Of a stretch of 64,000 nucleotides of DNA, positions 1 to 11,679 are shown piece after piece. A program made the translations under genes and the position numbers. The stretch is from Coffea arabica (taxonomy: Eukaryota > Streptophyta > Magnoliopsida > Gentianales > Rubiaceae): NCBI RefSeq assembly GCF_036785885.1, contig NC_092323.1, positions 1,178,001 through 1,242,000 on the forward strand, written 5' to 3'. Below the pieces are notes generated by a model. It was not told the origin of the DNA, did not search any database, and saw only the letters and a list, made by a program, of their open reading frames with translations. The first letter of the stretch is position 1. Each line of letters starts with the position of its first letter.

Positions 1-89
1 GTTATTGGAGGAAAGGATTGAGTTGTGACTGCAATCAGCTCCTAGGCATTGAGAAATTACATCAAGTAGGTGTCCTTAAAATATTTTAC

Positions 90-1229
90 CAGTAAGTTAG
101 TGTGGAGAGCATCCAGGTAAGCATCGTCTTCAGGAGAAGGCAACACTCTGCTAGACATCTCCTCAAAGCCTTCAGATAACTGATCCTCGATATCAGGTCC
201 AAGCCTCTGAGTCAATTTGTCACCATCTGCGTCGTCGCCAAGGTAAAGCCCAGCAGCAGAATCGTCGTCATCAGTATCCTCATAACCAGTATCCTCAAAA
301 CCAGCATCCTCAAAACGAGCCCCCCTGTCTCCTTGTCCCCTTGGTCCTCCTCCTCCTCGGCCTCTCCAAGCCTGCAATCCTCTGCCTCCTCGCCCACCTC
401 TGCCCCTAAAACCTCCTCCTCCCCTTCCACCCCTAGCACCCTCATCGCGCCCAGTATCCCCTCTTCCTCCGGACAATATTCCAACAGCCTTCTTGGCAGC
501 CTCCTCCGGACTCAACCGCTGGGCCGAGGTGGCAGCGCTATTGGTGCTACTGTCTTCTCTAGTGGCCCCGGGAGGCTGCTGCCGAGCCCGGATGTGACGG
601 TTTTCTTCAATAGGCTTATCGGGGACAGGTGAGGGGGATCTCGGGGCCTTCCCTCGGCCGGCACCTGACAGAATTGTCAAGATGCTGGAAGGAAGATGGG
701 TATCATCAGGGTTTCGGGGAACGGTCGGGGATTGGGTAGGCGGAGGGAAATGGGAATCATGGGGGGCTACCCCTCCATCTTTGGCTGAGAAAATGGGTTT
801 TCTGCTGGGACCAGAGGGTTGAGCTGGCGCAGGTGTTGGTGGAGTAACGTGACCGGCGCCCAAGCCTGCTCCAATCCCTCGGCCTCGGCCTTGGCCCCGG
901 CCGGGGACGGGGACGGGGACAGTAGTTTTATCAACGAAGGAAGTGAAGGGAGGGAGGGAAGAAGGCAGAGGTTTACCGGAGCCTCCTCCTCGTCCACCGC
1001 CTTGCCCATGACCAAACCCTGCAACGGAAGAATTCTCGGAGGGTTTGGGAGTGTGGTCCTCTTTTGTGAATTGGAATTTGGGGGAAATAGAACCGCGACC
1101 ACGGCCTCTGCCTCCTCCTCCTCCTGCTGCGCCGGAGGAGGTGGAGAAAGGGGAAGTAGAGGAAGAGGAAATGAAGGAGGGTCTGGTGGTGGTGCAGGGA
1201 TAGGAGAACTTTGAAAAGCTTCTTCTCAT
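90..1229 (-). CDS. Gly/Arg-rich protein, probable mitochondrial ribosomal mS35-like (first exon, partial)
   Basis: The ATG is at 1229 and the reading frame stays open to 90, where CTG is followed by gtaaaat, a good donor. The nominal stop near 57 is therefore intronic and the gene continues off the window. The 380 codons start with a basic, Ser-rich leader (MRRSFSKF) that looks like a mitochondrial presequence. Next come long Gly/Arg/Pro low-complexity stretches with GRGRGRG and RGG-like runs, then an acidic patch (DTDDDDSA). The exon ends with a conserved-looking block, LGDDADGDKLTQRLGPDIED followed by VLPSPEDDAYLDALHTN. From memory this last block occurs just before the S24/S35 domain of plant mS35 (Arabidopsis At3g18240 type), a mitoribosome small-subunit protein. 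The diagnostic domain itself lies outside the window, so the family name is an inference. Confidence 0.6.
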
Positions 1230-2090
1230 GGCCGTAGTACTCTTGAAGTAGCCTGCAAATTACAAAGGCCACCGGCCACCTGAATCGATTTGAATCCGCC
1301 AAAACTGGACACTTTACGCAGTAGCGGCTTAGGGTTTAGCACTAGTACAAAATTTTTATTTTTTTGCCCACTTAAAATGGAGTTTTGGATTGAAAAAGTT
1401 TAAAATGCCTTTGCTTGTCCAATAGAATGGCCGATATACCCTCCCTGAACATTGGTCAGGCCCGTATTCACCTCGGAAATAGCAATTGATTAGCTATTTT
1501 TGGAGTATTTTTAAATTTTACTAATTAGCATATGTATAAAAGAGGGAATGCCATGCCTCAAGAGTGTGTATTATATTGGTGATGTGGCAAAATATGATTG
1601 GGTGGATGTTCGTCCAAAATTTTTTAATCCCATGGTTTTGTTTATCATCATCATCATCATCACGTGTTCTGCAGGTGACTTCTTTTAAACCACAGATTCG
1701 ATTGATTTGATTGGACAAATTAGGTTACTTGCTCCCGACTTTTTCAGTGAGAGGTTACGTGTTTCCGGCTATTTCAGTGACAATCACAGTGGGAATGGGC
1801 TCGAGATACTTGTGACAGACGTCAAAAAATTTTCTCCTCTTTCTGCAACATTTCTTCCAGACTTCTACGCTTCCATCTCCCCGAGTCCTTCTACCTCTCC
1901 TTTCCTGCCAGTCTCATCATCTCATTCTCGGGTAAATTGGGTTACCCACTATCATAAAAGGAAAAAAATGAAGATTGCTTCTCCTTTTAAACTCCATGTA
2001 CACCCCTTCTCAGAAATTCTCGGCATCATCATCATCGGTGAGTTTTTTTTTTTAAATTACTTGATTGTACTTCTCAAAACCCCATCTACT
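1230..2090. other. Intergenic spacer between two divergent transcription units
   Basis: AT-rich DNA separates the minus-strand Gly/Arg-rich gene from a plus-strand promoter at about 2.09 kb. It holds a short ATC-type microsatellite near 1646-1664 and pyrimidine-rich tracts near 1840-1930. It probably carries the promoters of both units. I see no coding exon; the long plus-strand frame at 1707-2270 runs straight through the TATA box and shows no protein-like composition. Confidence 0.5.
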
Positions 2091-2098
2091 TATATAAA
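2091..2098 (+). promoter_or_regulatory. TATA box of a plus-strand transcription unit
   Basis: TATATAAA is followed by a pyrimidine-rich stretch (ctcctattctctccgg) typical of plant transcription starts and 5' leaders. I infer a start near 2120-2130. No recognised protein follows. Confidence 0.45.
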
Positions 2099-4857
2099 CC
2101 CTCCTATTCTCTCCGGCCTTTTCTCCTTCATTTCTCTCATCAAAGCTGATATTACCATCTCTCTCCCTATTTCTCTGCCATTTCAAAATTTTTGTGCTTT
2201 TTTTTTATATGTTTCCCAAATTATAACGTTCAAATTGGGCCCAATTTTATTTTTTTTCCAAGATTTTTAGAGTTTTCTTTGAACAAGTTCTTGTTTTCCA
2301 CAAATTATTTGTGTAGCATTTGTTTCCAGAAGAGGAGATAGGGATTGGGTGTGTGTTTCTGTGTATGAAAATGGCGGAGAAAGAAAGACGCAAATTCAGG
2401 GCTTTGGATTTGTACATATGCCAATTGAAGATTCAGGTAAACTAAAGCTATTCGTTTCACTAATTTTTTGTTTTCCTTATTGAAATTCAATTCATTCTTT
2501 CTAATAAATATTTCATCAGAAATACTTGATACATGGTTGTTCTTGAATGTTTTATACAGATTTTTGGGGTTTTTACTGTATTCAGATGGGGGATCAGCTG
2601 TGCGTTTCGGCCTCTCAAAAGTGCAGCAAAAGGAAGGCGTAAATTAATGGAAATGTTAGTTGAACATTCAGGTGAATGATATCTACTGATATCTTTAATT
2701 CTTTTATTTTTCTTTTCTAAATGGTCTTTGAATTTTATCAATTTATTTTCTCAGTATTGCTAATTTTTCTGACTAAATGATCTTTTTTCTTGCTTTTTTC
2801 CAAAGCTGAAATGGGTAACTTTTTGATTTGTTTTGTTACAGATTTATGGACTTCAGAATTTTGGGAGATGGGAATTTAGTTTATTGGCATAGAATTTTTT
2901 TAGAGTAAATTTGAATTTATGAAAATTTGGGTTTAAGATTTCTATATTATAGAAAGTGATTCAGGGTTAAATCTCGATTATGGTGTTCCAGGATCTGTAA
3001 CTTTGCTTGGCAGATTAGGTTTTTCAGCATAAATCTTGATTAGGTTTCCTAGGATATGTAACTTTACTTGGTGGATCAGGGTTTTAGGATTTTTATGATT
3101 TTCAGTAGCTTCAAATCCGAGATTTTTAATGTGCCCCTGATCACTTGATTTGTTTGATAATTTCGAAAACAGATGATATAGAAGGGGAAGTTATGTGCAA
3201 AATCTTTTGTTTTTAATTTTTTTATTTTTATGGTTTGTCAGTTTTGGTCATGTACTATTACATTGGAGGAGTTAGTTTTAGATTTTGACACTTTTTAGTA
3301 GCTACTGTTGTAGTGATATCTCACTTTTGCATGATTTATTAGTAAAATGAATACTTTAAGTTGCTTGCTGTTTGTGCTCATAGTTTGAGAGTGACTAGAC
3401 ATTAAGCTATGCTATTTAATGACTTTAGTAGATTGTGAATTTGTGATGCTTGTGCTTTTTACATTGGCGCAATAGATCAAGTGAAGAATTTGAGGCTGCT
3501 TTTCTTTTGTGGTCATCGTTGGAGAGTGATTTTATCTTTCAAACTTCTGCTATTTAATCATCTGGGATGACTTGTAACTTTGCAGGGTACTGTCTTTTTA
3601 CTTGATTGTGATCTCTTAACCATGTTGATTATTGATCAATCACTGTCAAGAATGTTTTAGATTGCTCGCTTGTTGTGGTCATAGATTGGAAGCATCTCTG
3701 CTTTGCATCAACGTTTTTCTTGCATCATGTCCTTTTCTATTGCTATATGGCTGTTTTCTTTTCATAGCCCTTATTTAAGTCTGATGGTTCTTGGCTATTC
3801 ATTCATATTGTTCCAGAGTCCTAGATGGTAGTTGTGGTTGATATAAAACGCAATTCTGTTCCATTTGTAATTTGATAAATTGGAATTTAGTTTTCCGGAT
3901 AAGTTGACTTATACTCTCATGTTAGTTTAATTGTGCCACATAATAATGTCCGGAGCAGTATTTCAATTTTCTATATGCATGAGTCATTGTTGGATTTAGT
4001 ATCCTGATTTTAGTTAATAGATGAATGCTGAGTAGCTTTGCTGTGTACTCGTGAATTATTGTTAGATGTATACGCTTCAAGGAAGATGGATTCTTCCTTG
4101 TCTAACTTCTATTACATCCATCTACTTTTTTAAGTTAAACTCTGTTTTTATTAAATGTCTAATTATACGCCTTTTTGTATTTGGTTGTAGTTTTTGTGAA
4201 GACTTGTGCTTTTAATTTTCGCTAACTAATGCCTATCAGTGTACATAGTTAAGGGTGTTGACTATCGTGCTTTCTGGGGCCCATTAATTGGCTGGTTTAT
4301 TTGTCTCAAGTGATTAGCAATCTAGCATTCGAGGACTAACTGATTGTGATTTTGAAAATGTATACACTGTTGCAGTTTTGTCAATTCTTTCAAATTGCTT
4401 GCGTTTGTTTAGGTCTCAATTTGAGAGTGCTTCTTGCTTTGAGTTTTTTTCATGGGGATACTTGTTATTTTTGTCATCTTGTTTATGTCTCATGGGCTAT
4501 AGTCATTTTGTTTTCACAATTCTAGAATTAACAGTGGTTCTAAAAATGCAGAGCTGTTTGTTTTTCATGTGAAAAGCTCTGGTTGGGTTTTATTGGTGAT
4601 TAAATTGGGATGCTTTTAGATACAACTCTTCTATCAGTAGTTTTTCAAATTTGTACTTGTGCCAATGTCTTAGGACAGTTTTGGCCTGTCATGTAGAAGA
4701 AGAAGTTATTATTGAAAAGTTTACTGACTTTAGGTATTAAGTATAGAACAGAATAGACAGATGGACAAACACACTCCAGCCAATAACGATTGGCCACATC
4801 AGCAAAACAATCATCCCTTTTGAGCCATGGCATTTGTCCTTGTATATATATGTTAAA

Positions 4858-4902
4858 GAAATTGAAGAGAGAAAAAGCTTCTGAAATTGAAGAGAGAAAA
4901 AG
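4858..4902 (+). repeat. Two-copy direct repeat, 25-bp period
   Basis: The 20-base word gaaattgaagagagaaaaag occurs at 4858-4877 and again at 4883-4902, separated by cttct. It lies in a purine-rich stretch (4858-4990) that resembles a plant 5' leader and precedes the ATG at 5125. Confidence 0.8.
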
Positions 4903-5124
4903 TGCAGTTTTCTTTGTGAGGATGAGGAAGAAGACGAGAAGAAAGATAAAGTAAAGGGTTAGAGAGAGAGAGTCGGATGGTTAATGAAAGGAGTGGAGAA
5001 AAGGGAACCCGCTACCATCACTGAAAAGTTGGGAGCAGGTAACCTTCTCCCATCAATCACATCTGCATTTGTTTGTTTGAAAAAGAAGGTGGAAGGTTGT
5101 ATGTTTCTCTAATGCTTCTCAAAG

Positions 5125-8100
5125 ATGACTCCGGATCAGAGTGAGTGTTTTCCATGATTTTCCCCATCTTTGAGGCTCTTAATTCTTTTTCTCACCTGCC
5201 TTTGCATTTTTTATTTGTTTAACTCATGATCCCAATTTCCTTTTTATCTGTTTAATTTTGTCTTGTGTTTTTTTCTGTCTGAAACATATTTGTTTTTGTA
5301 CGTCTTTCTGAAACTTTTTTTTAGGGGAAAAGAAGTAGTAAAAAGACTTGTTTGTGTGTTAGGGGGTTAAAAAGTAAATAAACTTTTGAAGTAAAATAAA
5401 AATCATAGGTAATTTGTTAAATTGATTGGTGTAGAACGCGACAAAATAAACTTCCGAAATTGATTGGTGCACTTTTTTATTTGTATATATTTTTTATTCT
5501 ACGATGAGTGGTCAACTGACGAACTAATTTTTTATCTTTGATTTCTCAATTTATTCCAATTCCAATTTGCTGAGAGCCTAATCATAGCATTATTCTGGAT
5601 AAGTTCTATGTGAAGAATTGTTTAAATTCACAGCTTGTTTCTTTTCGATTTTTGTCAATCTGATGCCTTTAAATGATTTTTTCCCTCGATTCTGTTGTCT
5701 AATGTATAATTTTTTGATATTGCAGGTCCAAAATTTGGAAATTTTCTTCTGTCCTTTCCAAGAACTACTCCAGAATATAGCAGCACGACTCAATACCGTA
5801 TCCAGCCTACTTTGTGTAAAATTAGTGAGTAGTTTGATTGTACCTTCTTCTGTTCATGTGTATTTTATTGCAGTTTGTACTCTAAATGTTATACCCCTTT
5901 TCCTTTGCTCTTTGCAGAAGAGGTTACATAGGACTTTATCACTTGTTGCTTTTCCATTATTACAGGTTTTTTGCTTTCCTTTTTACCATAATTTCAATTG
6001 TTATTCCTTAAGTTGTTCATTTGTGGTGACTAAAGTTAAGAGTTTCAGTGAGGAGAGTGCTACTTGTTTTCCTGAAATTATGGAATTTGAAAAAAATTTA
6101 ATATTTTTACGTACTGTATTTATAGTCTATAGTCATCGAGACAAATCGTATTTACTCATTAGTGGTATTGGTATCTTATTGATTTTCAATATGAGTGAAT
6201 ATAGTGTAGTTTGATGATTTCTTGACAATGAATACTGAATTTTTTTCAGCTCCTGTTCAGTTGTTTGAGCTCCTATTTTGTTCCCTTTATGTTTCAGTTA
6301 GTTCTGAAATGATCAACCCTCTTGATTCTTGATCTAGCTTTCACTTGTTAAGCTATTGCGTGATCCATTTTTTTTTTCAACCTTTTTGATCATTCTTCCC
6401 ATGTGATGGCTTTTAAAGCACTTACGAGTGACGCAGTTTTTCTCACAGAAAAGAAAACGGATATGACTAAGTTGTGCATGTTAGCAATTCTACCCCGCAT
6501 TGTCATGTAGTTGTTTGATCAAATGTATTCAAGGGATCCACATGTTATTAACCTTCATAACTGATATGTAAAAGTTAGTACTAGAAATTTGGAATTTATA
6601 CTCCTTTATTTCCTTACTAAACAATTAATAATAGTAAGTTTTCTAGCATGTATCATATAACTTGTGCTTGGTGGGTTTTCTTGCTGAGTTGTATTGCTGT
6701 GACTGTTTAATTCTAAATATGTTATCAAGTTAGACAAAAAACGTAGAATGGAACTTAATTGGCCAATAGAGTGAGATGAATCTTAACATGGAAAAGAACA
6801 TGCATATAAGGCATGTTGATGATTGCAAATTGATAGAGCAACTTTGTATCTTCAACTAGATGTCACCAAAGGTACCTTTAATTTGGTAATATAACACTGT
6901 ATTTTCCTAGCATTTGTCTGGTTTGTAAGACTTATTTTGGCTTTCTTGGTTCTCATTGTAGGATCCAAGTAACTAACTCTACATCAATTCTTTGGAAGTT
7001 GATGCTAAGGTATAATTTGTTTATTACCTTTCATTTACCAATCACCAAATCGCTTGAGACATTGGACCTTTCCAATCAGTCAATGTAAACATGGCAGGTC
7101 TTGGGGTCTTTGAGTTATTCGCTTTTTCTTATTTTAATTGGCTTTATTCCATATTGGTGTAAAACCTTTCTGGTAGTGAAAATATATGAAATTATAAGGT
7201 TGCTTGCACAAAAGACAAAAAGTTTTGGGAATGAATATTGATTTATTTCAAGGAAGGCAGCTTGTCAAAATTTTATGCCTCTACTCATCTTCAAAGAAAT
7301 GGTTGGCCTTGCTTTAGCTGAAAAAGAGATTGTCCGTTATAATTTTGTTGCAAGATCACAAACTAAAATATTCTTCAAAAAAGATGTTTTTATAGTGATG
7401 TTGGATTGCATAAGCCCTTGCAAAAAATGGAAAAGTTAAGAAGGTTATTTTAAAGATGATGTTACTATTATTTGGGACATTTGAGAGGATTGGTCATCCT
7501 TTGAGAGAAATTTTATTGCTATGTTCTGGTCTTTAGCAACATTTTTCTCTCTGTACTATGAAAACACTTCCATCTCATTCACTTATATTTTCATGGAAGA
7601 TTGATGTCATTCTTGACCTTTTGAGGACAGAAAAGGATGAAAGATGTTTAATCATGTCTTTCTATATAAGAAAGGTTTATTCTTCTAATTACCATGTTTC
7701 TTTTTATTATTATTTTATGGTGATGTATTTTTTCAAATGAAATCCACTTTTCTCCCCTATTGTGTACTTGACTCGGCAAAAAAAAAAAAAAAGAAATCAA
7801 ATTCTGATTTAATTTGCACTATATGCCATGCAAAGCTTCTTTCCTTGCTATCCTTACAGTCAGAAACAATATTGCATGTCACAGAAGAGCTATTTCTATT
7901 CCCAAGGAGGTTGCTATGTCTGCTGTGCATTTTATTTTTCATTTTTCTACTATGAACAGAAACAAGTTATATGTTTCAAACTGATTTTGGCTTTTCATAC
8001 TTGATTTATGTTTTCCAAAAGTCGGTAGTAATTATCATATTTATGTTATATACAACACAATTATGGGTATAATTATAATTAACTTTCAACTAATTATCTT

Positions 8101-8690
8101 ATGAATGCTTAGATACACTTATTCATACAGCACCCCAACGGAAAAGGAAAAAAAAAAGGCTTTGTGCAAGATATTTTATTTCACTGTCTCATAGGTCTTG
8201 TTTATTAATTTTTTAAAAAGTGCCCCCTCTAAGGTCATCTTAAAAACTGTCTCAATGGTTCTTATTCTTGAAACCTTGAACCCTGATTTTAAAAGGGTTG
8301 TTGATGATGATTGATCATATATATAACTAGATGATTTTTTTTTATTTTAACAAACTTTCATGATGACGAAGCAAAACGAAAAACATAGGCGTTCTGTGTA
8401 TCCCTAACCATCAATGTTCATGTATGAACCATATTGTAGCTTTAATTGAAACTATAAGTTCTATGCTAAATGCAATAGCTATGGCTAAAGAACTCTATTT
8501 TAACCATAATGGTTCAGCGTTGGAGAAGCTTCTGGTTTACATCTATTACTTATTTCTTGTATAATATTTTTAAGTGGTGAATGATTAGTAAAGTTTTCTT
8601 GTTAATTGTGCAGGCATGTGTAGACTTCGTGGCAAAAGTAGTTGGAGTAACTTCGGGACCAAAAGGAAGAATTTTGGTGTTGCACATTAA
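5125..8690 (+). CDS. Candidate spliced small ORF, 63 codons, unknown
   Basis: Three blocks join in phase across consensus introns: 5125-5140 (ATG, then donor A|gtgagt), 5726-5824 (acceptor tgcag, donor A|gtgagt) and 8614-8690 (acceptor tgtgcag, stop TAA). The product begins MTPDQSPKFGNF, has a Thr/Ser/Tyr-rich centre (TTPEYSSTTQYR) and ends in a basic tail rich in Arg, Lys and Gly. Both donors are strong and both junctions split a codon after its first base, which is why the parts fit. I recognise no family. The second intron is about 2.8 kb. Against it: short length, no known homologue, and alternative splicing in this region would break the frame. The third block also reads open in another frame (ACVDFVAKVVGV...), so which frame is used, if any, is uncertain. 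Confidence 0.25.
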
Positions 8691-9680
8691 ATTGCATCCC
8701 AAGATTGTTAAAGATACTGAAAGTGTTTTAAACAGGTAACAAGTCTTACATGGTATATCAGTGTATTTGATATGTGCAAGCAATATTAGTGCTGAAATTG
8801 TTAACAAGTTTGTTGTTTTTTTACTAAGAAACAATCATAGCGTTTGCATCAGTTCAAGCAATCTACTTATTTCACTTTGAGGTGACCTTATGGTAGATTC
8901 CACAACATGATGTCTTAAAAATTTTCTTCTTCTTATATTTGGCTATGTCAGTTATTCTCATACTTTTAATGGAAGAAGGTGCTATTTGCTTCTTGTTTTC
9001 TTCTAAATCTTTTAGATTTATTTACTATCATTAAGTATACTACATTTGGAAATCCATCAAATAATGATTAAGAGAAGGGGGAATAATGGATAAAAAATGC
9101 TCCAGGTATTAGAAATAATTTTGATAAATAATTTGGAGCTTTTTAATGAAGATTTGAGCCTAAAGTCCAACATCTGTATCTGTACTTTCTGTCATTCTAC
9201 ATTAGAGTGCATATTTTCGTATGTGGTGTAGTTTTTTGGGGCTTAAGAGAGCCTGCTAATTTGCAATCTATCATCTCAAAGAAAAGCAAAATGTTTATAG
9301 GAATATTATCTTATTCTTAGTTTAGTTATTATTTGCACTTCATGTAATTTACTTGTGCAGAACAGATTGATTGGAGGATGCTTTGGAGTATGTAGGAGTT
9401 AAATTAGTGAGGCAGGACGGTGCAAATGTTGCTGAATTTGTTCTCATCTTAGCTCCAATTTATTTTTGTCCGATCTCTAATTTGACCTATTTTTTATTGT
9501 TGTCTACATTGCTCTCTTTAATTAAAGTTATCAAAGTTAAAGGTGACTTTGCTACCGCTATCAATTGCTTTTGAAATTGCCATTATTGTGTCAAAGCAAT
9601 TTAAAATGTTCCATTTTCACTTTTCATTGTGTTTTTTTTCCAGGATGAAACATATTCAGCTTTCATATGGGATTTCATAA

Positions 9681-9752
9681 AACTACCAAAACATGATGCA
9701 TGTAGAGATGGAAGACTACGTAGATGAGATTCTGGTTCGCGCGAGTCAATAG
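9681..9752 (+). pseudogene. Ty3/gypsy reverse transcriptase relic
   Basis: A 23-codon stretch reads NYQ, MMHVEMEDYVDEILVRA and then a stop. Ty3/gypsy RTs have TYQ...MMH.E.E.YVDD...KS here, so this looks like the catalytic palm strand with YVDE in place of YVDD and with a few residues deleted. An in-frame stop lies just upstream (taa before aactac). It is a small dead fragment; the surrounding sequence is not recognisably retroviral-like. Confidence 0.4.
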
Positions 9753-10954
9753 GAACGGGGGAGCGAAGCAGCTCGACTGAAAGGAGAGGAGCGAAAAGAG
9801 GAAGGTGCCTGACTTAACGTTGAATGGTATTAGCTTGACTGAATAAAGAGATATGTGGATCACGCAATGCAAGAAAGAACTCTCTTCTATGTCGCTTCAC
9901 TTCAACAGTCTATTTCTTGCCAGATGGTGTAGGTAACGTAGCCAGCTTGTAGAGGCATAATGCTTGTTTCAGAACTCAAATTGGCATCAGGGAGGTAATT
10001 TGCCATCTTTGTACTATTGCAAGAAGAAAAATCATTTTAAGGTTTAAATTTCTGATGATTGTAGGTTTGCCGCTCATGATTTTGCAAATATTGCTATTGT
10101 TAGTACAGGAAATGATTATGCAGTAGGAAACAGGACTTCTGACTTTTTTCAAAAGTAGGAAGAGAATTAAGAAGAAGTGAGACATGGAGCTATGGTAAAA
10201 ATATCCTGCACATTGTAGAGGGGATGGAATTTGATCGCGGATATTTTTCTCCTTAACATGATTGGAGTTTTGGATCTCATATTTCTATCTGTTGGTGTAT
10301 GGTATTTAAGAGGGGAAACTTCTGTATTCGCAATTGCTTTTGGTTGCCTAAAACATCGCATGGTTCAAGGATATTTTGAAACGATACTACGAAGTCTCCA
10401 ATCGTGATAGTTGCATACAACATTGAAGAGGAAGATCAGGCTCCGTCGTTAATAGGTAGTTGCTATTAGAGGCCTTACCTTCACTGAGTGCTACTGTCTC
10501 TTGATAGGAAATAATGAGACAAGAATGCTTGAATATGGAATTTATCACATTCTTTCATTTCGAAGGCATTTTTTTATTGCAATTTCAATTAGTTAAATCT
10601 ACCAAAGGGCAGATTATGGGGGAAAAAAGATAGATTACAATCTTGAATTTCCATTCTAGCACCAATTCTTCTTGGATTTCGAATTGTATTTCCAGTTTAA
10701 GAATTTGTCTTCTTTAATCGTAGTTATCTAATTCCAAAATGCTGTACATTATATCACTTATAAAAATTTTCCTAATATATAAACAATCAAGATAAATGTA
10801 ATAAGTTATAGAACATTGTTATTGATATTGAAGTAGGCATGTATCTGCTACCTGCTTTAATATCATATTATTTAGCTTTCTCTTAGTGTTTTCCTCCTTT
10901 TATTTTGTACTAGAATAAGCTCATTCGATGGGGCATGGCAATCTCACATAACCT

Positions 10955-10986
10955 CACCGCGCGTCGTGCGGTGTTTACCCTCCTAG
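10955..10986 (+). mobile_element. Helitron-type 3' terminus
   Basis: A 6-bp GC stem (CACCGC at 10955-10960 with GCGGTG at 10968-10973) is followed after nine bases by CTAG (10983-10986) and then a T. A short GC hairpin about 10 nt before a terminal CTRR, with insertion ahead of T, is the hallmark of rolling-circle Helitrons. The 5' TC end would lie upstream, but I cannot place it; the body would be the AT-rich DNA to the left. Confidence 0.5.
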
Positions 10987-11260
10987 TTTTAACTTTAACG
11001 TAGGAATGTTTGTGCAGTGTTTTTTAGATATATTTTAAGATATTTTTAGAATTCAAAAGTTTTGAAATATTTTTTAAAATTTGACATCATCACCTATCAC
11101 TATCACCAACTACTAATACCATTCTCTACCTCCTCGTGTCTCATCTCTCTTCTTTCTTCACTTTTCCTCATTTCTTCTTCCCCGTCACCCTTGACCCTTC
11201 CTTTCTCGTCTCGATCCAAATTTGGCCGTGGCCATATTGGCATTTAGTTGCGGCCTATGA
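10987..11260 (+). mobile_element. Fragment of a MITE-like family (left part)
   Basis: An AT-rich stretch with repeated ttttagatat/aatattttt words runs into a pyrimidine-rich block that ends in ccaaatttggccgtggcc. A matching block lies in inverted orientation at about 14240-14420, which contains acggccaaatttggga next to a purine-rich run. The two look like copies or halves of one transposon family lying either side of the retroelement debris at 11.5-13.9 kb. Exact ends and target duplications were not resolved. Confidence 0.35.
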
Positions 11261-11531
11261 AACTAATTGAAATCAGTCATGTTTGGACCAACGGACCTTA
11301 AAGCACCTAGCATGCACAAACTGTTAATGCATTCAAAAGTTGAAAAAGCACTTAATCGGTCATTGTTGGTGTAAGCGAGGTCTATCAAGTAGAGCCGAGC
11401 TCAAACACAAGATGAACTCACCTGCAAAACAGGAAGTGGTTTAGGCTAAATCTCACGGGAGCACTTCGATGCTTAAATCAGTAATTGTCGAGAGTTATAT
11501 TGGATGAGTTGGAGTACATACTACTTGTAGA
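11261..11531. other. Unassigned stretch between transposon fragments
   Basis: No gene and no clear element end is visible. It includes low-copy-looking sequence (for example around gtagagccgagctcaaacac) that may belong to the retroelement debris to its right. Confidence 0.4.
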
Positions 11532-11679
11532 GGTCAATTGTGAATTTATCCACTTCAGCACCGTTTTGGAGTTAAGGGTGAGTCCTTTAAACCCTGATAA
11601 CGCTTTTTAGAGGGGCTTTCTCAGGATTCGATCCCTGGTCTTTTAGGATAAAGGGTCTTGAGGATGTTTCCTAGTACCA
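11532..11679 (-). mobile_element. SINE-like element, minus-strand copy
   Basis: The reverse complement of this stretch matches 13711-13847 over nearly its whole length, for example the shared words gaccagggatcgaatc, agggtttaaa and tcacccttaac. In minus orientation it carries a B-box-like gggatcgaatcc (11624-11635 on the plus strand). The A-box end is degraded. A partial second copy of its tail lies just to the right (about 11700-11740, ccaattgtgtatttgtccg), so this side may be a tandem or nested insertion. Confidence 0.45.

Larger units (their letters stand above)
2120..10600 (+). other. Possible transcription unit of unknown product (lncRNA or small-ORF gene)
   Basis: Downstream of the TATA box, several short blocks are bounded by good splice signals. 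One ends at 2435 before gtaaac, one begins after ttcag at 2587 and ends before gtgaatg near 2671, and others are 5726-5824 and 8614-8730, the last ending in aacag before gtaacaag. Between them lies AT-rich, intron-like DNA with poly-T tracts. No block matches a family I know. The reading frame starting at 2368/2371 (MAEKERRKFRAL...) would join the 2587 block in phase but stops after about 40 codons. The unit could be a long non-coding RNA, a gene with upstream ORFs, or a decayed gene. The 3' end is not defined. Confidence 0.3.

Noticed and set aside
333-1214. Plus-strand and alternative-frame ORFs over the Gly/Arg-rich exon
   Set aside because: Shadows of the GC-rich low-complexity coding exon on the minus strand.
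1707-2270. 187-codon plus-strand ORF
   Set aside because: It runs through the TATA box and a pyrimidine-rich leader, has no recognisable domain, and its composition follows AT-rich DNA.
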